DNA of 64,000 bases from Oscillospiraceae bacterium. GTDB lineage: Bacteria > Bacillota > Clostridia > Oscillospirales > Ruminococcaceae. Position 1 is the first letter of the stretch. Every line of letters starts with the position of its first letter. The stretch lies in the NCBI GenBank assembly GCA_022835495.1, contig BQOK01000001.1:1860001-1924000 (forward strand). The letters are read 5' to 3'. The position numbers and the translations under genes are program-made. Below the pieces are notes generated by a model, which ran no database searches, was not told the origin of the DNA, and saw only the letters and a program-made list of their open reading frames with translations. Below are positions 51,547 to 58,616 of this stretch, in pieces.

Positions 51547-52604
51547 ATATGAACGAGGCATTACAGCAATCGTTATACGACAAGCTCTCGCGGGAGCAGG
51601 ACAAATACCGGGACTGGCTGAAGGGCCAGCCCCCGGAGGAAATCCTCCATCACAGTTATGAATACACCGTGCGGGAGGATATTTTGATGAGTATGGAGGA
51701 GCTGACGCTCAGCGAGGCGGAAACGCGGGCGCTGCTGCTGTCCCCCTCGCCCATGGCGATCCTCTATGATAAGTTCTCCGATCTGGAAACCGGCTACATG
51801 GACACGATCCGCGACAGCATCGAGGACACGGCAAAGGACGAAGCAAAAAAGCTCCGTGAGCTGCCGGTTTATCCCTATCCCGCCGGCCACGCGCGGGAGA
51901 ATGGGGAGCTGGACGTTTACCGCGCGTCCTTCCGCGCCAATGTGAGCTGTAAGGACGCCATTGAAGCCGCCATCCGGGACAATTACCATGACAACCGCCT
52001 TGACACTGCGGCGGTGGGACAGGTGGCGGAGCAGTTCGGGCAGGAGCGGATGCTCTACGTCTTGGCGGCAACCGTCCGCCATTTTGATTACGACGGGCGC
52101 ATCTCGCGGGACAACAAGCGCTGGGCGAATACCATCCCCGCTTATCAAAACGGGGACGGCATGGATAGCGACCGCTCGGTGCAGTTTGTGGTAGGCTCAC
52201 ATCCCGGCCTGACGGACCTGTTTCTCACACAGGCGCGGCACGAGCAGCGGCTGCGCCAGCCCCTCACCGCCGACGAGATCAAAACAGAGGCTGCACGGCT
52301 GCTGGGCAAGCTGCAAGAGCCGGTGCAGCCCAACAGTCCAAACGGGACGCATTTCATGGCAGAGGTGTCCCGTGACTTCATGGAGCGCGCCGGAGCGAAG
52401 GACACGGCGGCGCTGCAAAAACTGCTGCCCTTTTCCACCCTTGCCCTCACGACCCTCAAAGACCGCAGGGGCGTGTTTGCCATGATCGGCAAGGACGAGG
52501 ATCGCAGCCAGAGCCTCCGGCGTCCCTCCGTCCGCTCCAAGCTGCAACAGGCTTCGGCGGAGCAGAAGCAGCCTGCCGCAAAGAAGAAGGATTTGGAGCT
52601 GTGA
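51543..52604 (+). CDS. DUF3848/DUF3849-domain protein
   Basis: 353 residues. The N-terminal DUF3848-like part contains LYDKLSREQDKYRDWLKGQP and HSYEYTVREDILMSMEELTL. The DUF3849-like part contains HARENGELDVYRASFRANVS and KDAIEAAIRDNYHDNRLD. The C-terminal region is helical and ends in KKKDLEL. It starts on the ATGA overlapping the helicase stop, so it is co-translated. These domains recur fused to or next to giant ICE helicases; their function is not known. The DUF3849-like segment inside the helicase itself suggests functional interaction. Confidence 0.8.
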   Translation: MNMNEALQQSLYDKLSREQDKYRDWLKGQPPEEILHHSYEYTVREDILMSMEELTLSEAETRALLLSPSPMAILYDKFSDLETGYMDTIRDSIEDTAKDEAKKLRELPVYPYPAGHARENGELDVYRASFRANVSCKDAIEAAIRDNYHDNRLDTAAVGQVAEQFGQERMLYVLAATVRHFDYDGRISRDNKRWANTIPAYQNGDGMDSDRSVQFVVGSHPGLTDLFLTQARHEQRLRQPLTADEIKTEAARLLGKLQEPVQPNSPNGTHFMAEVSRDFMERAGAKDTAALQKLLPFSTLALTTLKDRRGVFAMIGKDEDRSQSLRRPSVRSKLQQASAEQKQPAAKKKDLEL

Positions 52605-52605
52605 C

Positions 52606-52944
52606 ATGGCGAAGCGGAAACGGGACATCCAGCTTAAAGTCCGTGTGACGCCGGAGGAACGGGCGATGATCGAGACGAAGATGGCGCAGCTCGGCACGAC
52701 GAACATGGGCGCATATCTTCGGAAAATGGCCATTGACGGCTATGTGGTGAAGCTCGATCTGCCGGAGCTGCGGGAGCTGGTGTCGCTGCTGCGGTATTCG
52801 TCTAATAACATCAATCAGCTCACGCGGCGGGTGCATGAAACAGGGCGCGTTTACGCTGCGGATATGGATGATATACTCCAAAATCAGGAGCGGATCTGGC
52901 AGGCGGCAAGCGGTATCCTGTCCCGCCTTGCCGCCATAAAATAA
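52606..52944 (+). CDS. mobC: MobC-like relaxosome accessory protein
   Basis: 112 residues, basic N-terminus (MAKRKRDIQLKVRVTPEERA) with a ribbon-helix-helix-like start, then MAQLGTTNMGAYLRKMAIDG and the MobC signature LVSLLRYSSNNINQLTRRVH. It should bind oriT and help the MOBP relaxase encoded downstream. It starts 1 base after the previous stop. It is separated from the relaxase by the CD1845-like gene and a leftward gene block, an arrangement found in several ICEs of this group. Confidence 0.88.
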   Translation: MAKRKRDIQLKVRVTPEERAMIETKMAQLGTTNMGAYLRKMAIDGYVVKLDLPELRELVSLLRYSSNNINQLTRRVHETGRVYAADMDDILQNQERIWQAASGILSRLAAIK

Positions 52945-53080
52945 TGGGGTATTTATCCCATGTGGGGGCGGCTTGCTGCGCGCAGGCCGCCCCTGCTTTT
53001 TTGTTCCCCGTCATCCTTGCAATCTGGAGCATATTCCTGTATCCTGTTCTCACAATACAAAACGAATGGAGGAAAAAGAG

Positions 53081-53371
53081 ATGCGCTTTCTTTTGAAACT
53101 TCTGTTTGCGCCGGTCATGGCTGTGCTTGCCGTCGTGTCATGGTTTCTTGTGTTCGTTGTCGGCCTCTCCAGCGGCATCCTCTGTATCCCCGCCGCCATT
53201 CTCGGCTTTTTCGGTCTGTTCATACTCTTTGTGGATTCCGTCAGCTACGGCGTGGGGCTGCTGGTGATCGCGTTCCTCATAAGCCCCTACGGGCTTCCTA
53301 TGCTGGCGGGCTGGCTGGTGGCAAAGCTCCATGTCCTACGCTATATGCTTCGGGACTGGATATATGGATAA
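53081..53371 (+). CDS. CD1845-like small membrane protein
   Basis: 96 residues, almost entirely membrane: two to three helices (LLFAPVMAVLAVVSWFLVFV; GILCIPAAILGFFGLFILFV; GVGLLVIAFLISPYGLPMLA). This matches the CD1845 family of Tn1549-like elements. The start at 53081 has ATGGAGGAAAAAGAG upstream; an upstream extension to 52973 is not supported. The role in conjugation is unknown. Confidence 0.78.
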   Translation: MRFLLKLLFAPVMAVLAVVSWFLVFVVGLSSGILCIPAAILGFFGLFILFVDSVSYGVGLLVIAFLISPYGLPMLAGWLVAKLHVLRYMLRDWIYG

Positions 53372-53434
53372 GGCTGTTTTCAGAAACACCGCATCAAGCA
53401 AAAGCGCGGAGCATATCGCCCCGCGCTTTTCGTT

Positions 53435-53677
53435 TTATTCGATCTCGTAATCCTCACTGTCGTCGGCCTCTCCGGTGGTGCAGGTGAAGCACATATTCGT
53501 CCCCGTGATGGCGCTGCCGGCCGCCCAGATGGGCGCGCCGCAGATCATGCATCTTGCGCCGTTTTTCTTGGCGGCAAGGGATTCCCGCAGTGCCGCGATT
53601 AGCTCCCTGCGGTTGGCGTCCTTGTTGTTTTTTACTACGCCGTCCGCAAATTCTTCAATGGAAATATAGGTGAACAT
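53435..53677 (-). CDS. Small zinc-ribbon-like protein
   Basis: 80 residues with MFTYISIEEFADGVVKNNKD, then the Cys pairs ARCMICGAPIWAAGSAITGT and NMCFTCTTGEADDSED. Four cysteines in CxxC pairs suggest a bound zinc. The start at 53677 is preferred over 53704. It is the last gene of a leftward operon (XRE, AlbA_2 protein, this gene); its start lies 1 base after the AlbA_2 gene stop. No function is assigned. Confidence 0.65.
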   Translation of the reverse strand: MFTYISIEEFADGVVKNNKDANRRELIAALRESLAAKKNGARCMICGAPIWAAGSAITGTNMCFTCTTGEADDSEDYEIE

Positions 53678-53678
53678 A

Positions 53679-55115
53679 TCATTCCTCCGGTTTGACCGCA
53701 ACATATTTTTGATTGCGGCTGTTGGGCTTGTCGGGAATGGTCATGCGAAGCTGCCCGCTTTCCAGCAGGGGCTTCAGGTGTGCTTTAATAAAATGGTTCT
53801 TGTTCTTCAGTCCGCACATGGACATGATTTCCTCACGGCTTTTAGGCTGCGCACAGAAAGCTAAAATCGTTGCGACTGTACTGGTATCTGTGGCGATAAC
53901 TGTGGTGGTGACTGGTGTGGTTCCACCACAGTTATCCTCCGACTTCGTATTCCGAATGGTGGCGTATAGCATGAACGCCTCCACGCGATACTCCGGCTGC
54001 GGCAGCCCCGCCGTCTCCATGACCTCGTACAGACGGTCTACGCCCTCGCCAAACTCCTGCACATATTCGTATTCATGCAAAAACTGCGCGATCTTCGGAT
54101 TGCGGGAAAAGTGGACGTGCCGCATATTGTTCAGCCGCACGATACCGGGCAGCGTACCGGGGCTTTCCACCGTCAGCCGGTCGTCGAACATCTTGATTTG
54201 AATGTCCGTACCCTTGATGCTGTAATCCCGGTGCGCGACGGCGTTGACAATCAACTCCTTCCACGCAAACTCCGGGTATTCCGGCTCTGTGACGAACCGG
54301 GTATCCGCGCCGAGATAGGTGCGCTCCTTGATCTGCCCGCGCACAAACTCCAGCGCCTTTTCCGTCACCTGCAAAATGCGGCCCTCGAATACCACGTCCT
54401 TGATGACGTTCATCTCCGCGCCGACCTTCGCCTCCGTACCCTCATATCGGACAAAACGGATGCGGGCGCGGGGAAAGAAACGCTTCGGATTCCTGCCAAA
54501 CAGCAGCATGGCGGCGGCGCTGACTGCCTCCTTGCCGCCCTTTTCCGAAACGAACTCCTTGTTCTCCCGCAGGTATTCCTCCGGGCTTTTTCGGTAGCCC
54601 AGCTTTTCCGTGTACGCCTTGACAAAGCCGAGGTCGATGTCCTCCATCGCCGCGTCCGGGACAGGCGTATCCTCAAAATAGCGCGTCCCCTTTGCGTACA
54701 TGAGCTGCAAGCGTTCCTCAAAATTGAGCTTCTTGGACTTATCCCCGACGCGGAAGAAAACCTCGTCCGCCTGATTGGCGTGGAGGTCATTGCTCTGCAA
54801 CACCTCGATCAGCAGGATGTGGTCGGGCGTTCCGTCCTTGTTCACGCAGGAGAGCCGTTCCGTTTCCACCCGCACGGAGGGCTTGCAGAAGTCAAACGGC
54901 GCACGAAGCAGCTCGTTGATATGCTCCGCATGGCCGTCGATGCCGGTAATCGTACCGTCATCCTCCACGCCGACAGCGATCATGCCGCCGTCCGCGTTGG
55001 CAAAGGCGATCAGATGAATCGCCAGCGTTTTTGCATCGATGCGGGCGCTCTTTCGATCAAAGAGCGGCGATTCTACCGCACCGCAGATTTGCGCTATCGT
55101 CATTCTGTGATTCAT
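53679..55115 (-). CDS. AlbA_2 (Schlafen-type) ATP-binding regulator
   Basis: 478 residues. The N-terminal AlbA_2/Schlafen domain (about 10-130) contains FDRKSARIDAKTLAIHLIAF and ANADGGMIAVGVEDDGTITG. The middle is an ATP-binding GHKL-like region (FAWKELIVNAVAHRDYSIKG; DDRLTVESPGTLPGIVRLNN; VQEFGEGVDRLYEVMETAG). A Thr-rich linker (about 400-420) is followed by a winged-helix end (SREEIMSMCGLKNKNHFIKA). It is a transcription regulator or defence-like protein common in mobile elements. It overlaps the XRE gene by 4 bases. Confidence 0.85.
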   Translation of the reverse strand: MNHRMTIAQICGAVESPLFDRKSARIDAKTLAIHLIAFANADGGMIAVGVEDDGTITGIDGHAEHINELLRAPFDFCKPSVRVETERLSCVNKDGTPDHILLIEVLQSNDLHANQADEVFFRVGDKSKKLNFEERLQLMYAKGTRYFEDTPVPDAAMEDIDLGFVKAYTEKLGYRKSPEEYLRENKEFVSEKGGKEAVSAAAMLLFGRNPKRFFPRARIRFVRYEGTEAKVGAEMNVIKDVVFEGRILQVTEKALEFVRGQIKERTYLGADTRFVTEPEYPEFAWKELIVNAVAHRDYSIKGTDIQIKMFDDRLTVESPGTLPGIVRLNNMRHVHFSRNPKIAQFLHEYEYVQEFGEGVDRLYEVMETAGLPQPEYRVEAFMLYATIRNTKSEDNCGGTTPVTTTVIATDTSTVATILAFCAQPKSREEIMSMCGLKNKNHFIKAHLKPLLESGQLRMTIPDKPNSRNQKYVAVKPEE

Positions 55116-55321
55116 GCGCCGGCCCCCTCGTCATAAGAAAAATCCAGACCGTGTTCCTCGCAGTATTTGCGAATGACGAACACCGTCATTTTATTGGGCA
55201 TCGTCCTTCCATTCTCCCAGCGATTGACGGAGGTGAAGCTCACGTTCAATTCCTCCGCAAGCTGACGTTGGGAGATCCTGCGCTCACTGCGCAGCTTGAT
55301 GATGGCTTCGCCAAAGGTCAT
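55112..55321 (-). CDS. XRE-family helix-turn-helix regulator, 69 aa
   Basis: Single HTH domain: MTFGEAIIKLRSERRISQRQ, LAEELNVSFTSVNRWENGRT, then a short tail with EEHGLDFSYDEG. Small phage/ICE-type repressor. It starts divergently from the MOBP relaxase with 119 bases between, which probably contain promoters for both (TATGATATAAGG-like sequence on the minus strand near 55340-55350). It is the first gene of the leftward operon. It may repress the relaxase gene. Confidence 0.82.
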   Translation of the reverse strand: MTFGEAIIKLRSERRISQRQLAEELNVSFTSVNRWENGRTMPNKMTVFVIRKYCEEHGLDFSYDEGAGA

Positions 55322-55440
55322 TTCGTATCACGCTCCTTATATCATAGTATAGCACATGGCAGCGCAAACATACAAGAAAAATACGGAGGACTTCAAATAA
55401 GAAATTACAAATCCATCCCACCGAAAGGAGGCCGCGCCCC

Positions 55441-56841
55441 ATGGCGACCACACGCATCATTTCCATGCACGTTAATCAGGGCAAGACGATTGCCGACTGC
55501 CTGACTGACCGCATCGACTATTCCAAGAATCCAGATAAGACGCAGGGCGGCGAGCTGATCTCCGCCTATCAGTGCGACCCCAAAACCGCTGATGCGGAGT
55601 TTCTTTACTCCAAGCGCCAGTACCAGACCGTCACAGGGCGGGAGCAGCGACATGACGTGATCGCCTATCAGGTACGCCAGTCCTTTAAGCCGGGTGAGAT
55701 CACGCCGGAGGATGCGAACCGCGTAGGCTATGAGTTTGCCGAGCGGTTTCTGAAAGGCAGACATGCCTTTTTCGTTGCCACGCACACCGACAAAAAGCAC
55801 ATTCACAATCACATCATCTGGAACTCCACCACGCTGGACTGCAAGCACAAGTTCCGCGATTTTCTCGGCTCCGGCAGGGCGGTGGCAAGGCTCAGCGACG
55901 CCATCTGCACCGAGCATCGGCTCTCCGTAATCGCCGATCCGAAGCGCGGGAAAAATCACTACGGCAAGTGGTTGGGCGACAACGCGAAGCCCACCCATAG
56001 GGAGCTGCTCTGCGGCCTCATCGACGCGGCGCTTTTGCAGAAGCCCGACAGCTTTGACGCGCTTTTGAAGCTGCTGCGCGACAGCGGATGTGAGGTCAGG
56101 CGGCGCGGGAATACGCTGTCCCTGCGCCATCCCGACAAAAAGGGCTTTGTCCGTCTTTCCTCCATCAACGGCTATTCGGAGGATGAGCTGTGCGCTGTCC
56201 TTGCCGGGGAAAAGGAGCATACGCCGCGCAAAAAGCGGACGCGGGCCGCACAGAAAAAGAACACGCTGCTCATCGACATCGAGGCGAAGCTGCAAGCCGG
56301 AAAGGGCGGCGGTTACGAGCGCTGGGCAAAGGTATTCAACGTCAAGCAGATGGCGCAGACCTACAATTATCTGCGGGAGCATGGGCTGCTGGATTACGCG
56401 GAATTGGAAGAAAAAGCTGCTGCTGCGACGGAGCAGTTTCACGCGCTGTCCGCGCAGATCAAGGCGGCGGAAACGCGCATGGCGGAGATCGCCGTGCTGA
56501 AAACGCATATCATCAACTACGCCAAGACCCGTGACGTTTACGCGGGCTACCGCAAGGCCGGTTACTCGAAAAAGTATCTTGCGGAGCATGAGAGCGACAT
56601 CCTTCTGCACAAAGCGGCGAAGAACGCCTTTGACGAGCTGGGCGTGAAAAAGCTCCCCACCGTCAAGAGCTTGCAGGAGGAATACGCCAAGCTGCTATCG
56701 GAGAAAAAGGCGGCGTATGCCGAATACCGGCGTTCGCGCGATGAGATGCGCGAGCTGCTGCTCCACAAGCAGAACGTGGATCGTATGCTGGGCAAAAACG
56801 AGCGCGAGGAGGAGAAGAAAAAGGAGCATGACCGGCAATAA
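55441..56841 (+). CDS. ICE relaxase, VirD2/MOBP type
   Basis: 466 residues. The N-terminus TRIISMHVNQGKTIADCLTD and RIDYSKNPDKTQGGELISAY contains the catalytic Tyr region. The metal site is HTDKKHIHNHIIWNSTTLDC (about residues 117-136), the H-x-H-x-H of the MOBP group. After the relaxase domain come a DUF-type core (RELLCGLIDAALLQKPDSFD) and a coiled-coil C-terminal third (LEEKAAAATEQFHALSAQIK). The start has GAAAGGAGGCCGCGCCCC. It is the ICE's own relaxase, with MobC upstream. Full length. Confidence 0.9.
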   Translation: MATTRIISMHVNQGKTIADCLTDRIDYSKNPDKTQGGELISAYQCDPKTADAEFLYSKRQYQTVTGREQRHDVIAYQVRQSFKPGEITPEDANRVGYEFAERFLKGRHAFFVATHTDKKHIHNHIIWNSTTLDCKHKFRDFLGSGRAVARLSDAICTEHRLSVIADPKRGKNHYGKWLGDNAKPTHRELLCGLIDAALLQKPDSFDALLKLLRDSGCEVRRRGNTLSLRHPDKKGFVRLSSINGYSEDELCAVLAGEKEHTPRKKRTRAAQKKNTLLIDIEAKLQAGKGGGYERWAKVFNVKQMAQTYNYLREHGLLDYAELEEKAAAATEQFHALSAQIKAAETRMAEIAVLKTHIINYAKTRDVYAGYRKAGYSKKYLAEHESDILLHKAAKNAFDELGVKKLPTVKSLQEEYAKLLSEKKAAYAEYRRSRDEMRELLLHKQNVDRMLGKNEREEEKKKEHDRQ

Positions 56842-57080
56842 CGGTCACGCTCCTAAGCGTTTCGCAGAAACGCGCGGCCGCGCATCTTGCGCGTTCAAAG
56901 GGGTCTTAGGGGCGTTGCCCCTAACAAGCAAAGGGCAGTTTTCGCGGCGGCGGAAATTGCCCGAAAAGCAAAGTGGGTACCTCTTTGCCCTGCTTGCCCA
57001 AGTTATCCCGAAATCGCTATGGCTGCGTCTTGTTCTCGTTTCCGGTTTGCCTTTTCTGCTCTTATTTCTCGATTTTTCTC
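56823..57080 (+). other. Region after the ICE relaxase: hairpins, oriT-like or terminator
   Basis: GGAGC-TGAC/GTCA-GCTCC (56823-56852) forms a hairpin across the relaxase stop. TTAGGGGC/GCCCCTAA (about 56906-56924) is a perfect 8-bp inverted repeat with a 3-base loop. CAAGCAAAGGGCA (56924-) is partly complementary to TTTGCCCTGCTTG (about 56982-56996). No gene was seen. Such palindrome clusters beside a relaxase are compatible with an origin of transfer, but a simple terminator explains part of it. Confidence 0.35.
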
Positions 57081-57322
57081 AAAATGTCGATATCCTGCCA
57101 GCCGGAGCAGAGCAGCTCCGTGCGCTTCTCACAACGGAAGCCCATCAGGGCTTTGCGCCGGCGTCGGAAACTTCGTTTTTGAGTACGCCCATATCCATGC
57201 TCTGCATATAGTAGGGCAGATACCCCAGCGTCATGTCCCACGGACCGGTGTGATCAGGGGCGATTCCCTCAGAGTCAACTCTCTTCACGCCGTTTTTTAT
57301 ATCTGATGATACCGCTTAAAAG
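57048..57322 (-). pseudogene. Degenerate ORF, minus strand, single frameshift
   Basis: Reading leftward from about 57322: SDIKNGVKRVDSEGIAPDHT, then GPWDMTLGYLPYYMQSMDMG and VLKNEVSDAGAKP, a stop, and in the next frame MGFRCEKRTELLCSGWQDID ILRKIEK with a stop. Removing one base near the GCAAAGCCC at about 57156 would join the two frames. It looks like the C-terminal remnant of a protein that I cannot name. No start codon or ribosome binding site was found. Confidence 0.4.
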
Positions 57323-57376
57323 CCCTGTCCCTTTTTTCCGATTCCTGCGTTATATAGATATGGCGCAGGAAACGGA

Positions 57377-58333
57377 TCACTTTGTTTCCAGCAGCTTTTG
57401 TATTGCGGCTGGCGTATCCCCGAAGGTCTGCCGGAAAACCGCATAAAAGTTGCTGATACCGTTATAGCCAACCTCCTCCGCCACCTCCTGAATGGAAAGG
57501 GTATCGTCCTCCAGCAGATCAAGGGCGCGCTCCATGCGCAGGGTACGGACATACTCCGCAACGCTTTTCCCCTCGGTCAACCGGAAGCCTTTTTGCAGCT
57601 TGTTCTTGTTGACGCCGACCTTCCTGCAAAGGTCAATGACCGCAGGCGGGTGCTTCAGGCTGGCTTGCAGGATAGTCTTTGCCTTTTCTACCGCACGAAT
57701 CTCGTTCTCGTCGAGATAGACCGGCGGCTGTGCGGATAGCTGCTGCACAAGGTCGATCAGATACCCGGCCGCCTCCAGCCCAAAACCTTTCAGCCATGTA
57801 TCAAAGGCAAGCCCTGTCAGGCGGCATTGCTCAATGCGGCGGTAGATGGACACCAACTCCGGTGCATGAAGGTCTGCGCCGTGTATCGTGTTCTTTGCAT
57901 CTCTCCAGAAGCTATCGTAGAGAGGGATGTTGTTCTCCGCAAAAAACTGCTCCTGAAAGTACAATCCCTGAAACCGCAGCCGCTGCCCTCCGGGAACTTT
58001 CATAAAGAACGGCACCGGCGAATCAAAGACGAAGCAATTGACGCCCTCGCCGAAGTGAATTGTCTGATCTCTCTGTGTGTAGGCTTCCACGGTCCCCTGC
58101 TCGCTCAGCCCGATTCCTACATAGCGCTGACTAAACTGACTGCGGATGATTGTATCCTTCGGATAGGTAAAGTCCGCGTCCGCTGCGGAAAAGCCGTGCA
58201 GATCGCCCCAGAAGCGAACCTTGGAGTGCTGCCTCGGAAACACATAGCGAAAGCCGTTTGCTGCGTCCTTCCGTAAGCCGCCGAGCGATATATAGAAGTT
58301 CAGCATTTCCTCGATGCTGTGTATTGTAACCAT
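57377..58333 (-). CDS. AraC-family transcriptional regulator
   Basis: 318 residues. The N-terminal sensor domain (about 1-200) includes FVFPRQHSKVRFWGDLHGFS-like sequence (here YVFPRQHSKVRFWGDLHG). The C-terminal AraC DNA-binding domain has two HTHs: PPAVIDLCRKVGVNKNKLQK and LSIQEVAEEVGYNGISNFYA, ending AVFRQTFGDTPAAIQKLLE. The start at 58333 has AGAGGAGCGGCAAG; the longer frame to 58468 crosses its promoter. It is divergent from the two-ABC/ECF operon, so it is the likely activator of that operon. The domain pattern resembles siderophore-responsive regulators, which is an inference. Confidence 0.88.
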   Translation of the reverse strand: MVTIHSIEEMLNFYISLGGLRKDAANGFRYVFPRQHSKVRFWGDLHGFSAADADFTYPKDTIIRSQFSQRYVGIGLSEQGTVEAYTQRDQTIHFGEGVNCFVFDSPVPFFMKVPGGQRLRFQGLYFQEQFFAENNIPLYDSFWRDAKNTIHGADLHAPELVSIYRRIEQCRLTGLAFDTWLKGFGLEAAGYLIDLVQQLSAQPPVYLDENEIRAVEKAKTILQASLKHPPAVIDLCRKVGVNKNKLQKGFRLTEGKSVAEYVRTLRMERALDLLEDDTLSIQEVAEEVGYNGISNFYAVFRQTFGDTPAAIQKLLETK

Positions 58334-58616
58334 CTTGCCGCTCCTCTCTTTCTGTTTTGGCACACTGCTTTCTGTTTTGGCACAAATTTCGGTTAGCAAC
58401 AGGCAACTCATGGATGTGATTATATCACGAAACTGCTGGTAATTCAACGATTTTCGCAAATTTCGCACAACGTCATCTTAATTTTGAGGCACTTTCCGAG
58501 CCGTTGACAATACAGCGCCCATGCGTATAATGATTGCTGGTTAAGCTCGTCTAACCAACAATCATTTTGCTTGCGGTGGCTGCTCTTGAGCGTTGCGCCG
58601 CTGAGAAAGGAGTTCT
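58334..58616. promoter_or_regulatory. Divergent promoters between AraC gene and ABC operon
   Basis: Leftward promoter: TTGAAT (58447-58442) and TATAAT (58424-58419), spacer 17. Rightward promoter: TTGACA (58504-58509) and TATAAT (58526-58531), spacer 16. A 17-bp direct repeat CTTTCTGTTTTGGCACA occurs at 58348-58364 and 58368-58384, 20 bp apart, in the leader of the AraC gene; a weaker TTTTGAGGCAC is near 58484. An inverted repeat TGATTGCTGGTTA/TAACCAACAATCA (58531-58543, 58552-58564; 12 of 13 paired) begins at the end of the rightward -10 box. Confidence 0.75.

Noticed and set aside
54075-55136. 353-codon plus-strand frame opposite the AlbA_2 gene
   Set aside because: The minus strand encodes a recognisable AlbA_2/ATPase protein; the plus frame lacks a ribosome binding site and any motif.
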